A stretch of DNA of 9,455 nucleotides, taken from Candidatus Fermentibacterota bacterium (lineage in GTDB: Bacteria; JAFGKV01). Position numbers and translations under genes: made by a program. The stretch spans positions 1 through 9,455 of the forward strand of contig JAFGKV010000044.1 of NCBI GenBank assembly GCA_016928395.1, given 5' to 3'. How positions within the stretch are numbered: the stretch's first letter is position 1; each line of letters begins with the position of its first letter. The notes beneath the pieces are model-generated. The model did not search any database and had not been told where the DNA came from. It worked only from the letters and a program-made list of their open reading frames with translations. Shown here piece after piece: positions 1 to 6,567 of this stretch.

Positions 1-158
1 CTTCACCCCTTCACCCCTCATCTCCCCGGCTGAACCCTACCCCTTGCCTGCCACGGGGGTTGACAGTTGACGGTTCGTAGCCCACTGTTCAAGCCACGCT
101 TTCGTAGAGGCGTCTGAACTCATGATGAATCCATCCGCCCCGTGAGGAGGCATCTACC
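1..158. other. Leader region with degenerate short tandem repeats
   Basis: No gene is visible here. The first 20 bases are two copies of the 8-mer CTTCACCC (1-8 and 9-16) followed by a partial third (CTCA). A single GAACCCT at 32-38 has the same sequence as the heptamer repeated seven times at 9005-9053. GTTGACA (59-65) is followed directly by GTTGACG (66-72) and a partial GTTC. The stretch therefore looks like eroded short tandem repeats. The TTGACA at 60-65 matches a sigma70 -35 box, but at 17-nt spacing the hexamer is CACTGT, a poor -10, so I do not call a promoter. A strong SD, GAGGAGG at 144-150, sits 8 nt before the ATG at 159. Confidence 0.5.
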
Positions 159-1355
159 ATGAAGAGAATACTCCCGGCATTGCTGGCCGTCGTAGCCTCA
201 TGCAGTTGGCGAAGCCCGGATTTGCCGCCATCGGACCTTCTGCTGGAGGGGACCTACACCTTCAAGAAGTCTGATCTCAGCCGCGTGACGGAGCAACTGG
301 AGGGTTCGTGGTTGGTGTTCTCCGCGCAGGGCGCCCTGTCATTGACCAATCCGGGGTTTGACACTCCTGACTATGGCATGGTCGACATTGTGGAGGAGGG
401 TACCTACGCCATCCTGGAGATGGCCCCGGACTCGGGCTTTATCATGATGGACATCACACGACAGTGGCCGCCAGCCCAGGCCATCTCCTATGTGTTTCAT
501 GGCGGACTCAATCGCCTTCACTTTCAGCGGGTCTTCGCAGAGGGGGAAGAGCACGTCATCATCCGGGTCGTACCCGATGGTACAACCCGTTCGTGGGCGA
601 CCTTCGCAAAGCGCGCCCTGCCGACAATCGCTGGTGACTATACCTACCTCAGTTCAACGAGCCAGGCCCTGGATGATCTCCTGCGAGGGGCGACGGCATC
701 GTTTGCCACCGCGGATTCCACCTTTGAACTGAGCAATCCCGTTACTCTGGAGATCGATCACGCCGACACTATCGTCTTGGTATCGGAGCGAGCTACCTAT
801 TCGGTCAGCTTGGACTCCATTCGTTTTGTCGTGATCGCCCAGGAGCCTTTTGGTGCGGACAGTCTGTTCTTCCTGACGTCGCCGTCTGTCACCATGGGTG
901 TCGCCATCGAGGATGGACAAATGGCTCTCTCGTCCCAGGCAGCCATCCGTGCCGAAACTACCTATTGGACCCCTCCCCAGACCATCGGCGAGGTCGAACC
1001 CAATGACACACCAGCGACGGCGACGGAGGTGGGCGGCACCGGTATGTACAATGTCACAGGCGGTGTCGATCGGGGCGGCGTCGGGCTTGAAGGGTACACG
1101 GGCGACTTGGATTACTTCCGCATCGTCGCGGGCTCTGATGGCGAGTTGCGGGCCGATCTCTCGTGGCAGGGCGCCGCTGATCTCGATCTGTTCGCGTTCG
1201 ACCCGCAGGGAGTGGAGCTGGCCCGTTCAGCCAATGCCGGCCAGTCACCTCCGGAGGGAGTGTCAGTGACGGTGACTTCGGGTCAGGAGCTGTACCTGAT
1301 GATCGCCAGCATAGACAATCCCGCGACCTACACCTGTTCTGTCAAGGTGCCGTAA
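159..1355 (+). CDS. Lipoprotein with C-terminal PPC (pre-peptidase) domain and duplicated N-terminal module
   Basis: 398 residues. The N-terminus is a lipoprotein signal peptide: Lys-Arg at 2-3, a hydrophobic run, then lipobox VASC with Cys15 as the predicted lipidated residue, so the mature protein should be membrane-anchored outside the cytoplasm. Residues about 277-398 look like a bacterial PPC domain: an EVEPNDTPATA opening, GDLDYFRI in the middle, DLDLFAFDPQG and a YLMIAS..NPATYT ending. PPC domains are beta-sandwich modules usually attached to secreted proteases or surface proteins, but no catalytic domain is present here. Residues about 27-140 and 155-260 appear to be two copies of one beta-rich module (GTYTF/GDYTY starts, L.NP in the middle, TYAI/TYSV later). 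The start is fixed by GAGGAGG 8 nt upstream. The function is unknown; a structural or ligand-binding surface role is inference. The next forward gene starts about 160 bp downstream. Confidence 0.85.
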   Translation: MKRILPALLAVVASCSWRSPDLPPSDLLLEGTYTFKKSDLSRVTEQLEGSWLVFSAQGALSLTNPGFDTPDYGMVDIVEEGTYAILEMAPDSGFIMMDITRQWPPAQAISYVFHGGLNRLHFQRVFAEGEEHVIIRVVPDGTTRSWATFAKRALPTIAGDYTYLSSTSQALDDLLRGATASFATADSTFELSNPVTLEIDHADTIVLVSERATYSVSLDSIRFVVIAQEPFGADSLFFLTSPSVTMGVAIEDGQMALSSQAAIRAETTYWTPPQTIGEVEPNDTPATATEVGGTGMYNVTGGVDRGGVGLEGYTGDLDYFRIVAGSDGELRADLSWQGAADLDLFAFDPQGVELARSANAGQSPPEGVSVTVTSGQELYLMIASIDNPATYTCSVKVP

Positions 1356-1385
1356 CCTCCAGCAGTAGCTCAAAGGCTGAGAAGC

Positions 1386-1517
1386 ATGGATGCGACACCC
1401 AATCTCTCGTCGTCCGTGGAAACATTGCCTGTCGCGCATTGGCGTATGTTCTCGAGAGCGTCTTGGCAGCGCCAGTCGCAGCCGAGACATCCGATGCTTC
1501 GGCGGAAAGACCGATGA
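1386..1517 (+). CDS. Possible 43-codon ORF overlapping the next start (ATGA)
   Basis: ATG at 1386 opens a 43-codon frame that ends with TGA at 1515-1517, overlapping the ATG at 1514 of the large membrane protein gene. The peptide starts MDATPNLSSSVETL and ends in a basic tail (LRRKDR). It has no signal peptide, membrane helix or recognisable motif. Only a weak GAGAAG-type purine stretch precedes it. An ATGA overlap is typical of translational coupling, so it could be a leader ORF for the gene downstream. It could equally be chance, or the displaced N-terminus of the downstream protein after a frameshift. Confidence 0.2.
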   Translation: MDATPNLSSSVETLPVAHWRMFSRASWQRQSQPRHPMLRRKDR

Positions 1518-3922
1518 GTATCTACCTCGGCCTTTTCCTTACTTCTTTCTCCGCGCTGGCCCTGGAGATCACTCTCTCCCGGCTTCTGAGTGTCATTACC
1601 TGGTACCATCTTGCGTTTTTCGCCATCTCAACGGCCCTGCTCGGGATGACCGCTGGCGCTACGAAGGTCTACCTGAATCCACAACTCTTCAGCGCGCGCA
1701 CGTTGCGCACACAGGTTGCCCACGCCTGCCTTCGCTACGCACTCGCCATACCGGTGTCACTGATCGTGTTGTGTATGCTGCCGCTCGATCTTCAGAAGTC
1801 GGTGATGAGCCCACTGGTATTCCTGTTCGCGACCATGGTCTGCGCGCTGCCCTTCTACTATGCAGGCATCGTGCTTTCCGCGGTGATCACCCGATATGAC
1901 CTACCTATTGGCCGTCTCTACGCCAGCGACCTGATCGGCGCCGCCATGGGGTGTCTATTCGTGCTCGGCGGCCTTGAGGTGCTGGATGCACCGAGCCTGA
2001 TTCTGGCCTGCGGCGCATTCGGGGTGCTCGCCTCGATGAGCTTTGCCGGTGACTTGGCCTCCAAGGGATTCCGCCGTGGTTCGATCGCTCTTCTCGCCGT
2101 CTTTCTGGTTGTCCCTTTCATGAATGGTGTCTCGCCTCGGGGCATTCGCCCCCTGGTGGTCAAGGGTAAGCCGGTCAACATTGAGACGTACCTGATCGAG
2201 CAGTGGAACTCCTTCTCGCGAGTTGTGGTGTATAAGGGCCAGCGAGGGACACCGAGGTTGTGGGGCCCGAGTCCGCATCTGCCTCCGGAGGTCGTGGACC
2301 AGTTCCTGATCAACATCGACGGCGAGGCCGGCACGGTTATGTGGCGCTTCGGCACCCTGGACGACCTTACGCTCCTCAAGTATGACGTCACGAATGTCGG
2401 CTACTATCTGGATCGCCCGGGCAGAGTCTGCGTGATAGGCGTCGGTGCTGGCCGTGATGTGCAGAGTGCCATTCTCTTCGGTCATGACGAGGTCGTCGGT
2501 GTCGAGGTGAACCCGATCTTCATCGATCTGCTCCGGGGCGGGTTCAGGGACTTCGCGGGACTTGCCGATCGAGAGGGTGTCGATTTGATCGTTGACGACG
2601 CGAGGAGCTACTTGACCCGTTCAGAGAACAGATTCAGCGTAATCCAGATGTCACTGATCGACACTTGGGCCGCCACGGGCGCCGGAGCGTTCTCACTCTC
2701 GGAAAACGCACTCTACACCGTGGAGGCTTGGAAGGTCTTCCTGGAACGGCTGGCTGACACCGGCTACCTCACCGTGTCTCGGTGGCACGATCCCGAGAAT
2801 GCCGGTGAAACCGGCCGCGTGATTAGTCTGGGAGTGGCTTCCCTCCTGGCTGTCGGTGTACCCCATCCCGCCCAGCATCTCGCGCTCATCACCACCAACC
2901 GCATTTCGACGCTCCTCGTTAGTCGTTCGCCTTTTGAGGAAGACGATATCCTCGGATTGCGGGCAGCGTGCGATGAGCTGGGCTATGACGCATCATACCT
3001 GCCGGGACAACCGGTTGAGAACTCCTCCCTAGCCGGGCTCATCTCCGCGACGTCATGGGAAGAACTGAATAGCGCGGCATCGCGGTCGGAGTTGAACTAC
3101 GCGCCCCCCACCGACGAGAGTCCGTACTTCTTTAACATGCTTCGTCTGCGTCATCTCGGCGACGCTCTGGACTTTCATGCGGGCGTGCTGCGGGGCAATG
3201 TGACCGCGACACTCACGTTGTTCATCCTCCTGATCTCCTTGGGCCTCATCGCGGTGATCACCATCGTGGCGCCGTTGGTGTTGAGGCCGAGACTGCGCTT
3301 CGGCCGAGAGACGCCGCTACGGGTGATTCTTCCCGGGGCGGCGTACTTCGCTCTCATCGGCGCCGGATTCATGCATGTCGAGATAGGCTTGATCCAGAAG
3401 CTGACTGTATTCCTCGGCCATCCGGTCTACGCCTTGGGCATTCTCCTGTTCACGCTCATCGCCAGCACCGGTGTGGGCAGCTTCCTGAGCGACAGGTTTC
3501 CGCTTGCACGGAGGCTGTCTCTTGCGGGACTTGCCCTGATAACGGTCTTCGCCGTGCTTGCATTGCGGCATGCGATTCCCCTTGTGTTTTCCGGCTTGAT
3601 AGCCAACCCACTCAAAGACCGGATTGCTGCGTCGATCCTCCTGATCTTCCCGCTCGGCCTGCTCATGGGTTGTTTCTTCCCAACAGGGATGCGGCTCGCA
3701 AGAGCAAGGGATGCGGATGACACCCCGTGGTTCTGGGCCTTGAACGGGATTTTCGGGGTTCTCTGCTCGGTAGGGGCGGTGTTCATCTCCGTCTATGTCG
3801 GCATCTCGACGAACTTCTACATTGCGGCTTGCTGCTACGCGGCGAGCGGGGTCTTCCTCACCATCATGCGCACTTCAGGCGGGCGGGTGACACCTGGAAG
3901 GCCTTTCCAACCGTCGTCATAG
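1514..3922 (+). CDS. Polytopic membrane protein with spermidine-synthase-like Rossmann domain
   Basis: 802 residues from ATG 1514, or 827 from TTG 1439. I prefer 1514 because the first membrane helix starts directly after it and GGAAAG lies 4 nt upstream; neither start has a strong SD. Numbering from 1514: about seven hydrophobic segments (roughly 3-21, 30-48, 76-91, 101-125, 137-157, 160-178, 190-204), a soluble domain (about 205-560), then about seven more (565-590, 604-624, 637-655, 668-685, 705-725, 742-762, 766-785). The soluble domain has a nucleotide-binding loop VIGVGAGRD (307-315), acidic VEVNP (330-334), DDARSYL (361-367) and SLIDTWAAT (380-388). Aminopropyltransferases carry a catalytic Asp in a D..DP-type motif at that last position; here there is no DP, so spermidine synthesis is doubtful. 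It resembles the widespread 'fused MFS/spermidine synthase' proteins of unknown reaction. The Rossmann domain could bind SAM or decarboxylated SAM. It lies downstream of the lipoprotein gene on the same strand; a functional link is not shown. Confidence 0.85.
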   Translation: MSIYLGLFLTSFSALALEITLSRLLSVITWYHLAFFAISTALLGMTAGATKVYLNPQLFSARTLRTQVAHACLRYALAIPVSLIVLCMLPLDLQKSVMSPLVFLFATMVCALPFYYAGIVLSAVITRYDLPIGRLYASDLIGAAMGCLFVLGGLEVLDAPSLILACGAFGVLASMSFAGDLASKGFRRGSIALLAVFLVVPFMNGVSPRGIRPLVVKGKPVNIETYLIEQWNSFSRVVVYKGQRGTPRLWGPSPHLPPEVVDQFLINIDGEAGTVMWRFGTLDDLTLLKYDVTNVGYYLDRPGRVCVIGVGAGRDVQSAILFGHDEVVGVEVNPIFIDLLRGGFRDFAGLADREGVDLIVDDARSYLTRSENRFSVIQMSLIDTWAATGAGAFSLSENALYTVEAWKVFLERLADTGYLTVSRWHDPENAGETGRVISLGVASLLAVGVPHPAQHLALITTNRISTLLVSRSPFEEDDILGLRAACDELGYDASYLPGQPVENSSLAGLISATSWEELNSAASRSELNYAPPTDESPYFFNMLRLRHLGDALDFHAGVLRGNVTATLTLFILLISLGLIAVITIVAPLVLRPRLRFGRETPLRVILPGAAYFALIGAGFMHVEIGLIQKLTVFLGHPVYALGILLFTLIASTGVGSFLSDRFPLARRLSLAGLALITVFAVLALRHAIPLVFSGLIANPLKDRIAASILLIFPLGLLMGCFFPTGMRLARARDADDTPWFWALNGIFGVLCSVGAVFISVYVGISTNFYIAACCYAASGVFLTIMRTSGGRVTPGRPFQPSS

Positions 3923-3946
3923 ATTCGTCTGGGCTCAAGCCAAGTG

Positions 3947-3973
3947 GATGGGCAACCCAGCAAAAGCCCCATC
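3947..3973 (+). terminator. Weak hairpin after the membrane protein gene
   Basis: GATGGG and CCCATC can form a 6-bp stem around a 15-nt loop, 24 nt after the TAG at 3920-3922. No T-run follows on the forward strand, so this is at best a weak or factor-dependent terminator, or chance. Confidence 0.2.
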
Positions 3974-4149
3974 GGCAGCCGAGCACAGCCCCACCCTGCA
4001 TCACTCGCACTTCGCAGGCTACGGCAGCTCGACTTTGATTGCCGGAGGGATGGATGACTGGAATACCGAGTTCGTCTGGGGAGGGCTTTTTCGTCCTGAG
4101 AGGAGTTCTCGGCCATGGGTTGTCAGATAAGGCGTCTGTCGCAGACCCA

Positions 4150-4186
4150 AAGAGGAGGAGGGGGTGAATCCCCACCTCCGCCTCTT
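4150..4186 (-). terminator. Imperfect hairpin downstream of the lytic transglycosylase gene
   Basis: The purine-rich arm (4150-4164, AAGAGGAGGAGGGGG) pairs imperfectly with the pyrimidine-rich arm (4170-4186, ending GCCTCTT) around a loop TGAAT: AAGAGG with CCTCTT, one mismatch, GGAGG with CCTCC, then a G/C top that pairs with a bulge. It lies about 70 bp past the stop (4258-4260) of the reverse-strand operon. On that strand only a short TTT follows the stem, so it is not a textbook intrinsic terminator. It could act in either direction for the converging genes. Confidence 0.4.
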
Positions 4187-4257
4187 GCCCTGAAGGCTTC
4201 GCTTCGTGTTCTCAGCTGCCGGTTCTCCGTCCATCCTGAATGATTGCCGCCACTGGC

Positions 4258-5154
4258 CTACTGCCGGCTGCCGAGTCCAAAGAGGCGCTGTTGTGCGCCG
4301 TACTCCTGCCATCGGAGCAGAACCATGTTGGCGAAGGCCACGGCCTGATGTCCATCGGCGCCGCCATGGGTGGCCCGCCGCGCGTAGACGGGATTTGTGA
4401 GCATGGCCATGGTCTCTTCGACATTCCCCGCCCAGCGGGCCGGATCGCGGCCGTCCGCCGCGGAAAGTGAACAGGCATCGAGCACGTGCCCCAGCCCCGC
4501 GCAGTAGGATGCCACGGCGCACGCGACGCGGTCGGCTTCATCCAGGCGGTGAAAGGAATCGTACATTCGGCGGAAGTACCGTGCACCGGCTTCGATGTTT
4601 TGCCTCGGCTCCCAGGGATCGAAGATGCCCAATTCGGTCGCCGTAGCAGGCATGACCTGCATCAAGCCTACGGCGCCCGCAGAGCTGGCGCGGCACGGGT
4701 CGAATCCCGATTCATGGAAGATCAACGCCGCGAGAAGTAGCCAGTCGAGGTCGTGGCGGGCAGCAGCCGCCCGGATGATGTCATCGTACGGGCTGAAGGG
4801 GAATCTGTCACCACGCCGGTCGTCTGCATGACTCAGGGCCTCCAGGGAAATACCGGCCGGGAGTCTCTCTTTCGAGTCGTCAGGAATGCTGCGCTGCTGC
4901 CATAGGGAGACGACATCCGCACGGCGGCGACACAGCCGGCGGGCGATGCCATCCTCGAGACGGGGCGCCAGGATCCAGAAATGAGCTTTCCTGCCGGCCC
5001 TTGAGACTGCGGCTGACCACGCGGCACGCAGGAGACGGCCTGCCTGTGTGTTCGCAGCAGGGAGGGAGGGGTCGTCAGTCAAGGGAGGCCCGGCCCCGTG
5101 GGGCCCCTTGCCCGCGCAGGCCAGGACGAGAGCCAGGGCGAGGCCCGGGGTCAT
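4258..5154 (-). CDS. Short MltF-like lytic murein transglycosylase, predicted lipoprotein
   Basis: 298 residues from ATG 5154-5152. This start is preferred over the longer frame from 5208 because AGGTGAG sits 7 nt upstream and a lipoprotein signal follows directly (hydrophobic run to LVLAC, Cys13; the Leu before Ala is a slightly atypical lipobox). The C-terminal half is an SLT/GH23 domain that would cleave the MurNAc-GlcNAc bond to give 1,6-anhydroMurNAc ends. SPYDDIIRAAAARH leads into ALIFHESGFDP with the catalytic Glu at about residue 148, then GAVGLMQVMPATA and NIEAGARYF. The motif usually written AxYNxG reads ASYCAG here (Asn to Cys). The end, GNVEETMAML...AVAFANMVLLRW, matches the MltF style. 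E. coli MltF is about 500 residues with a full periplasmic-binding-type domain before SLT; here only about 100 residues precede it, so that module is lost or remnant. It follows the pseudouridine synthase gene by 8 nt, whose stop codon lies inside the SD, suggesting coupling. Confidence 0.85.
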   Translation of the reverse strand: MTPGLALALVLACAGKGPHGAGPPLTDDPSLPAANTQAGRLLRAAWSAAVSRAGRKAHFWILAPRLEDGIARRLCRRRADVVSLWQQRSIPDDSKERLPAGISLEALSHADDRRGDRFPFSPYDDIIRAAAARHDLDWLLLAALIFHESGFDPCRASSAGAVGLMQVMPATATELGIFDPWEPRQNIEAGARYFRRMYDSFHRLDEADRVACAVASYCAGLGHVLDACSLSAADGRDPARWAGNVEETMAMLTNPVYARRATHGGADGHQAVAFANMVLLRWQEYGAQQRLFGLGSRQ

Positions 5155-5162
5155 GAAGGCTC

Positions 5163-5912
5163 TCACCTCGGGTGTCGCTCCGCTGTTGCGGCCGGTGGCA
5201 GGGGCCACGGCCAGTCAGGAGGGGTCGGGGCGTGAATGTCCATCTCCACGTCGCGGGTCGGATGGTGGATGCGGATCTCCTTGGCCAGGAGGGCGACTGT
5301 TCCGAACAGTCGGAGGCGTGATCCATACTTGACGTCGCCTACGATGGGATGGCCCCAGTGGGCTAATTGGAGGCGGATTTGGTGCGTGCGCCCGGTATGG
5401 GGATGGATCTCCAGCAGGCTTGCCCGCGTGCCGCTCTCCACCACCTGATAGTCCAACTCCGCATGCCGTCCCCGGCCCGAGGGCACAACCCTTGAGGCTC
5501 GATGCTGGGTCCGCCGGGTGACGCTATCGGATAGGGTGCCAAAGCCGGCTACCCGCCCCTCCACCACGGCTTGGTAGGTCTTGCGCACGGCGCCCGTTCG
5601 GAACTGTTCGCTGAGCCGGGCGGCGGCCTTGGAAGTCTTCGCCAGGACCAGGACACCGCCGACCGGCCGGTCGAGGCGATGGACCAGACCGACATAGACG
5701 CCTCCGGGCTTGTCATGACGGCGTCTGATCCAGGCCTTGGCCACGTCGAGGGTCGTGTTGTGGCCATGGCCCGGCCCCTGGCTCAGCAGACCGGCAGGCT
5801 TGAACACGGCCAGAAGGTGATTGTCTTCGTAGAGTACCAGGAGATCGGCGGCGGCTTCATGTACGGGAAGAGTTGACATGCGAGTGCCGTCCCACCATAC
5901 AATGCCGGTCAT
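5163..5912 (-). CDS. RluA-family RNA pseudouridine synthase
   Basis: 249 residues. The protein isomerises uridine to pseudouridine in rRNA or tRNA in the cytoplasm. It has the RluA-family hallmarks in order: LYEDNHLLAVFKPAGLL (about 27-43, strand and KPAG turn), HRLDRPVGGVLVLAKT (78-93) with catalytic Asp81, KTYQAVVEG (111-119), and GRTHQIRLQLAHWGHPIVGDVKYG (174-197). There is no N-terminal S4 domain, unlike RluC/RluD, so it is the short RluA/TruC-like type; the target base cannot be read from sequence. ATG 5912-5910 is preceded by AAAGAGGAG with 6-nt spacing, a strong SD; a second Met at 5879 has a poorer one. The C-terminus ends in a Pro/Trp-rich tail. The TGA overlaps the SD of the downstream transglycosylase gene. 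The 5' end faces rsmG head to head. Confidence 0.9.
   Translation of the reverse strand: MTGIVWWDGTRMSTLPVHEAAADLLVLYEDNHLLAVFKPAGLLSQGPGHGHNTTLDVAKAWIRRRHDKPGGVYVGLVHRLDRPVGGVLVLAKTSKAAARLSEQFRTGAVRKTYQAVVEGRVAGFGTLSDSVTRRTQHRASRVVPSGRGRHAELDYQVVESGTRASLLEIHPHTGRTHQIRLQLAHWGHPIVGDVKYGSRLRLFGTVALLAKEIRIHHPTRDVEMDIHAPTPPDWPWPLPPAATAERHPR
5873..5903 (+). promoter_or_regulatory. Sigma70-type promoter for rsmG
   Basis: A perfect -35 box TTGACA (5873-5878) is followed after 19 nt by TACAAT (5898-5903), one base from consensus. The spacer is longer than the usual 17 nt but within the working range. The expected transcription start is near 5909-5911, at or next to the ATG at 5911. It lies in the head-to-head region between rsmG and the pseudouridine synthase gene, partly inside the latter's first codons. 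This is sequence match only. Confidence 0.45.
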
Positions 5913-6567
5913 GGCACGCTCCTCTTTACGCTCTGACCCATCGATGCTCCAGGCGCTCCTCGCGCGGGGAGGAGTCTCTCTCGGCGCCCAAGAGCTGGAT
6001 CAACTGTGGAGATACTATGTGCTGCTCCACCTGCGCAACCCTGATCATGCCCTCACCGCTTCGGTGGGGCTTCAGGATGTTGCCATCAAGCACTTCCTGG
6101 ACTGCGCGATGGTACCCGATTTCGTCTCGCTTCCCAGCCCGCTGCTGGACATCGGCTCTGGGGCGGGCTTTCCCGGCGTTGTGCTCAAGATCATGAAGCC
6201 AGAGCTTCACGTGGTGCTAGCCGAGGAGCGGCCGAGGAAGGCCGCATTTCTGCGGGAGCTTCTGGCCGAACTGGCGCTGAGTGACGTGGAGGTGTTCGCG
6301 CGAAGGGTATGGGCACAGTCTCCCCTGGACGTCTCAGCGGTGATCACCCGCGCCGTGGAGCCTGTGCTAACGACCCTCATGCGCTGCCGGAGGTTTCTGC
6401 GTCCCGGCGCCGCGGCGATCTTCATGAAGGGCCCTTCCGTCGATAGCGAATTGCGGGATGCAGCGCGCCGGTCACGGGATGCCTACGTCCTGCGCAAGGA
6501 TATAGCGTATGCGCTCCCCGGCACATCATACCAACGCCGGATTCTCGTGTATGAACGAACGTCATAG
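5911..6567 (+). CDS. rsmG: 16S rRNA (guanine-527-N7)-methyltransferase RsmG
   Basis: 218 residues from ATG 5911. The enzyme uses SAM to methylate N7 of G527 in 16S rRNA; loss in other bacteria gives low-level streptomycin resistance. Seen here: the helical start LQALLARGGVSLGAQELDQLWRYY-type segment, IKHFLDC (H[FI]LD motif), LLDIGSGAGFPGVVLKI as the SAM-binding loop, LAEERPRKAAFLREL, ITRAVEP and FMKG. The usual NLT motif after the first helix reads HALTA. Three starts are possible: 5878 (GGGAAG 7 nt upstream, but it overlaps the predicted -35 box), 5911 (at the predicted transcription start) and 5944 (no SD, but aligns best with the E. coli N-terminus and gives 207 residues). It heads a forward cluster with the TrmH-family gene overlapping its end. 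Confidence 0.9.
   Translation: MARSSLRSDPSMLQALLARGGVSLGAQELDQLWRYYVLLHLRNPDHALTASVGLQDVAIKHFLDCAMVPDFVSLPSPLLDIGSGAGFPGVVLKIMKPELHVVLAEERPRKAAFLRELLAELALSDVEVFARRVWAQSPLDVSAVITRAVEPVLTTLMRCRRFLRPGAAAIFMKGPSVDSELRDAARRSRDAYVLRKDIAYALPGTSYQRRILVYERTS

Larger units (their letters stand above)
3923..4257. other. Convergent intergenic region, no supported gene
   Basis: 335 bp between the converging ends of the membrane protein gene and the lytic transglycosylase gene. Reading frames crossing it are short or are antisense extensions of the neighbours, with no recognisable protein. It contains an inverted repeat GATGGG (3947-3952)/CCCATC (3968-3973) 25 bp past the forward stop, a small perfect hairpin GTCTG-TCG-CAGAC (about 4134-4146) and a larger imperfect hairpin (4150-4186). 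I see no tRNA, riboswitch or mobile element. Confidence 0.6.

Noticed and set aside
60-88. Promoter TTGACA with -10 CACTGT for the lipoprotein gene
   Set aside because: The -35 box matches, but the -10 hexamer agrees at only two of six positions and the TTGACA is part of a GTTGACA/GTTGACG tandem repeat.
1514-3922. Spermidine synthase (speE) with polyamine export
   Set aside because: The catalytic Asp-Pro motif is absent and no polyamine genes are nearby; only the fold is supported.
4697-4708. tRNA T-arm-like GGGTCGAATCCC
   Set aside because: It is a short palindrome inside the transglycosylase coding sequence (near the ESGFDP codons), with no acceptor, D or anticodon arms around it.
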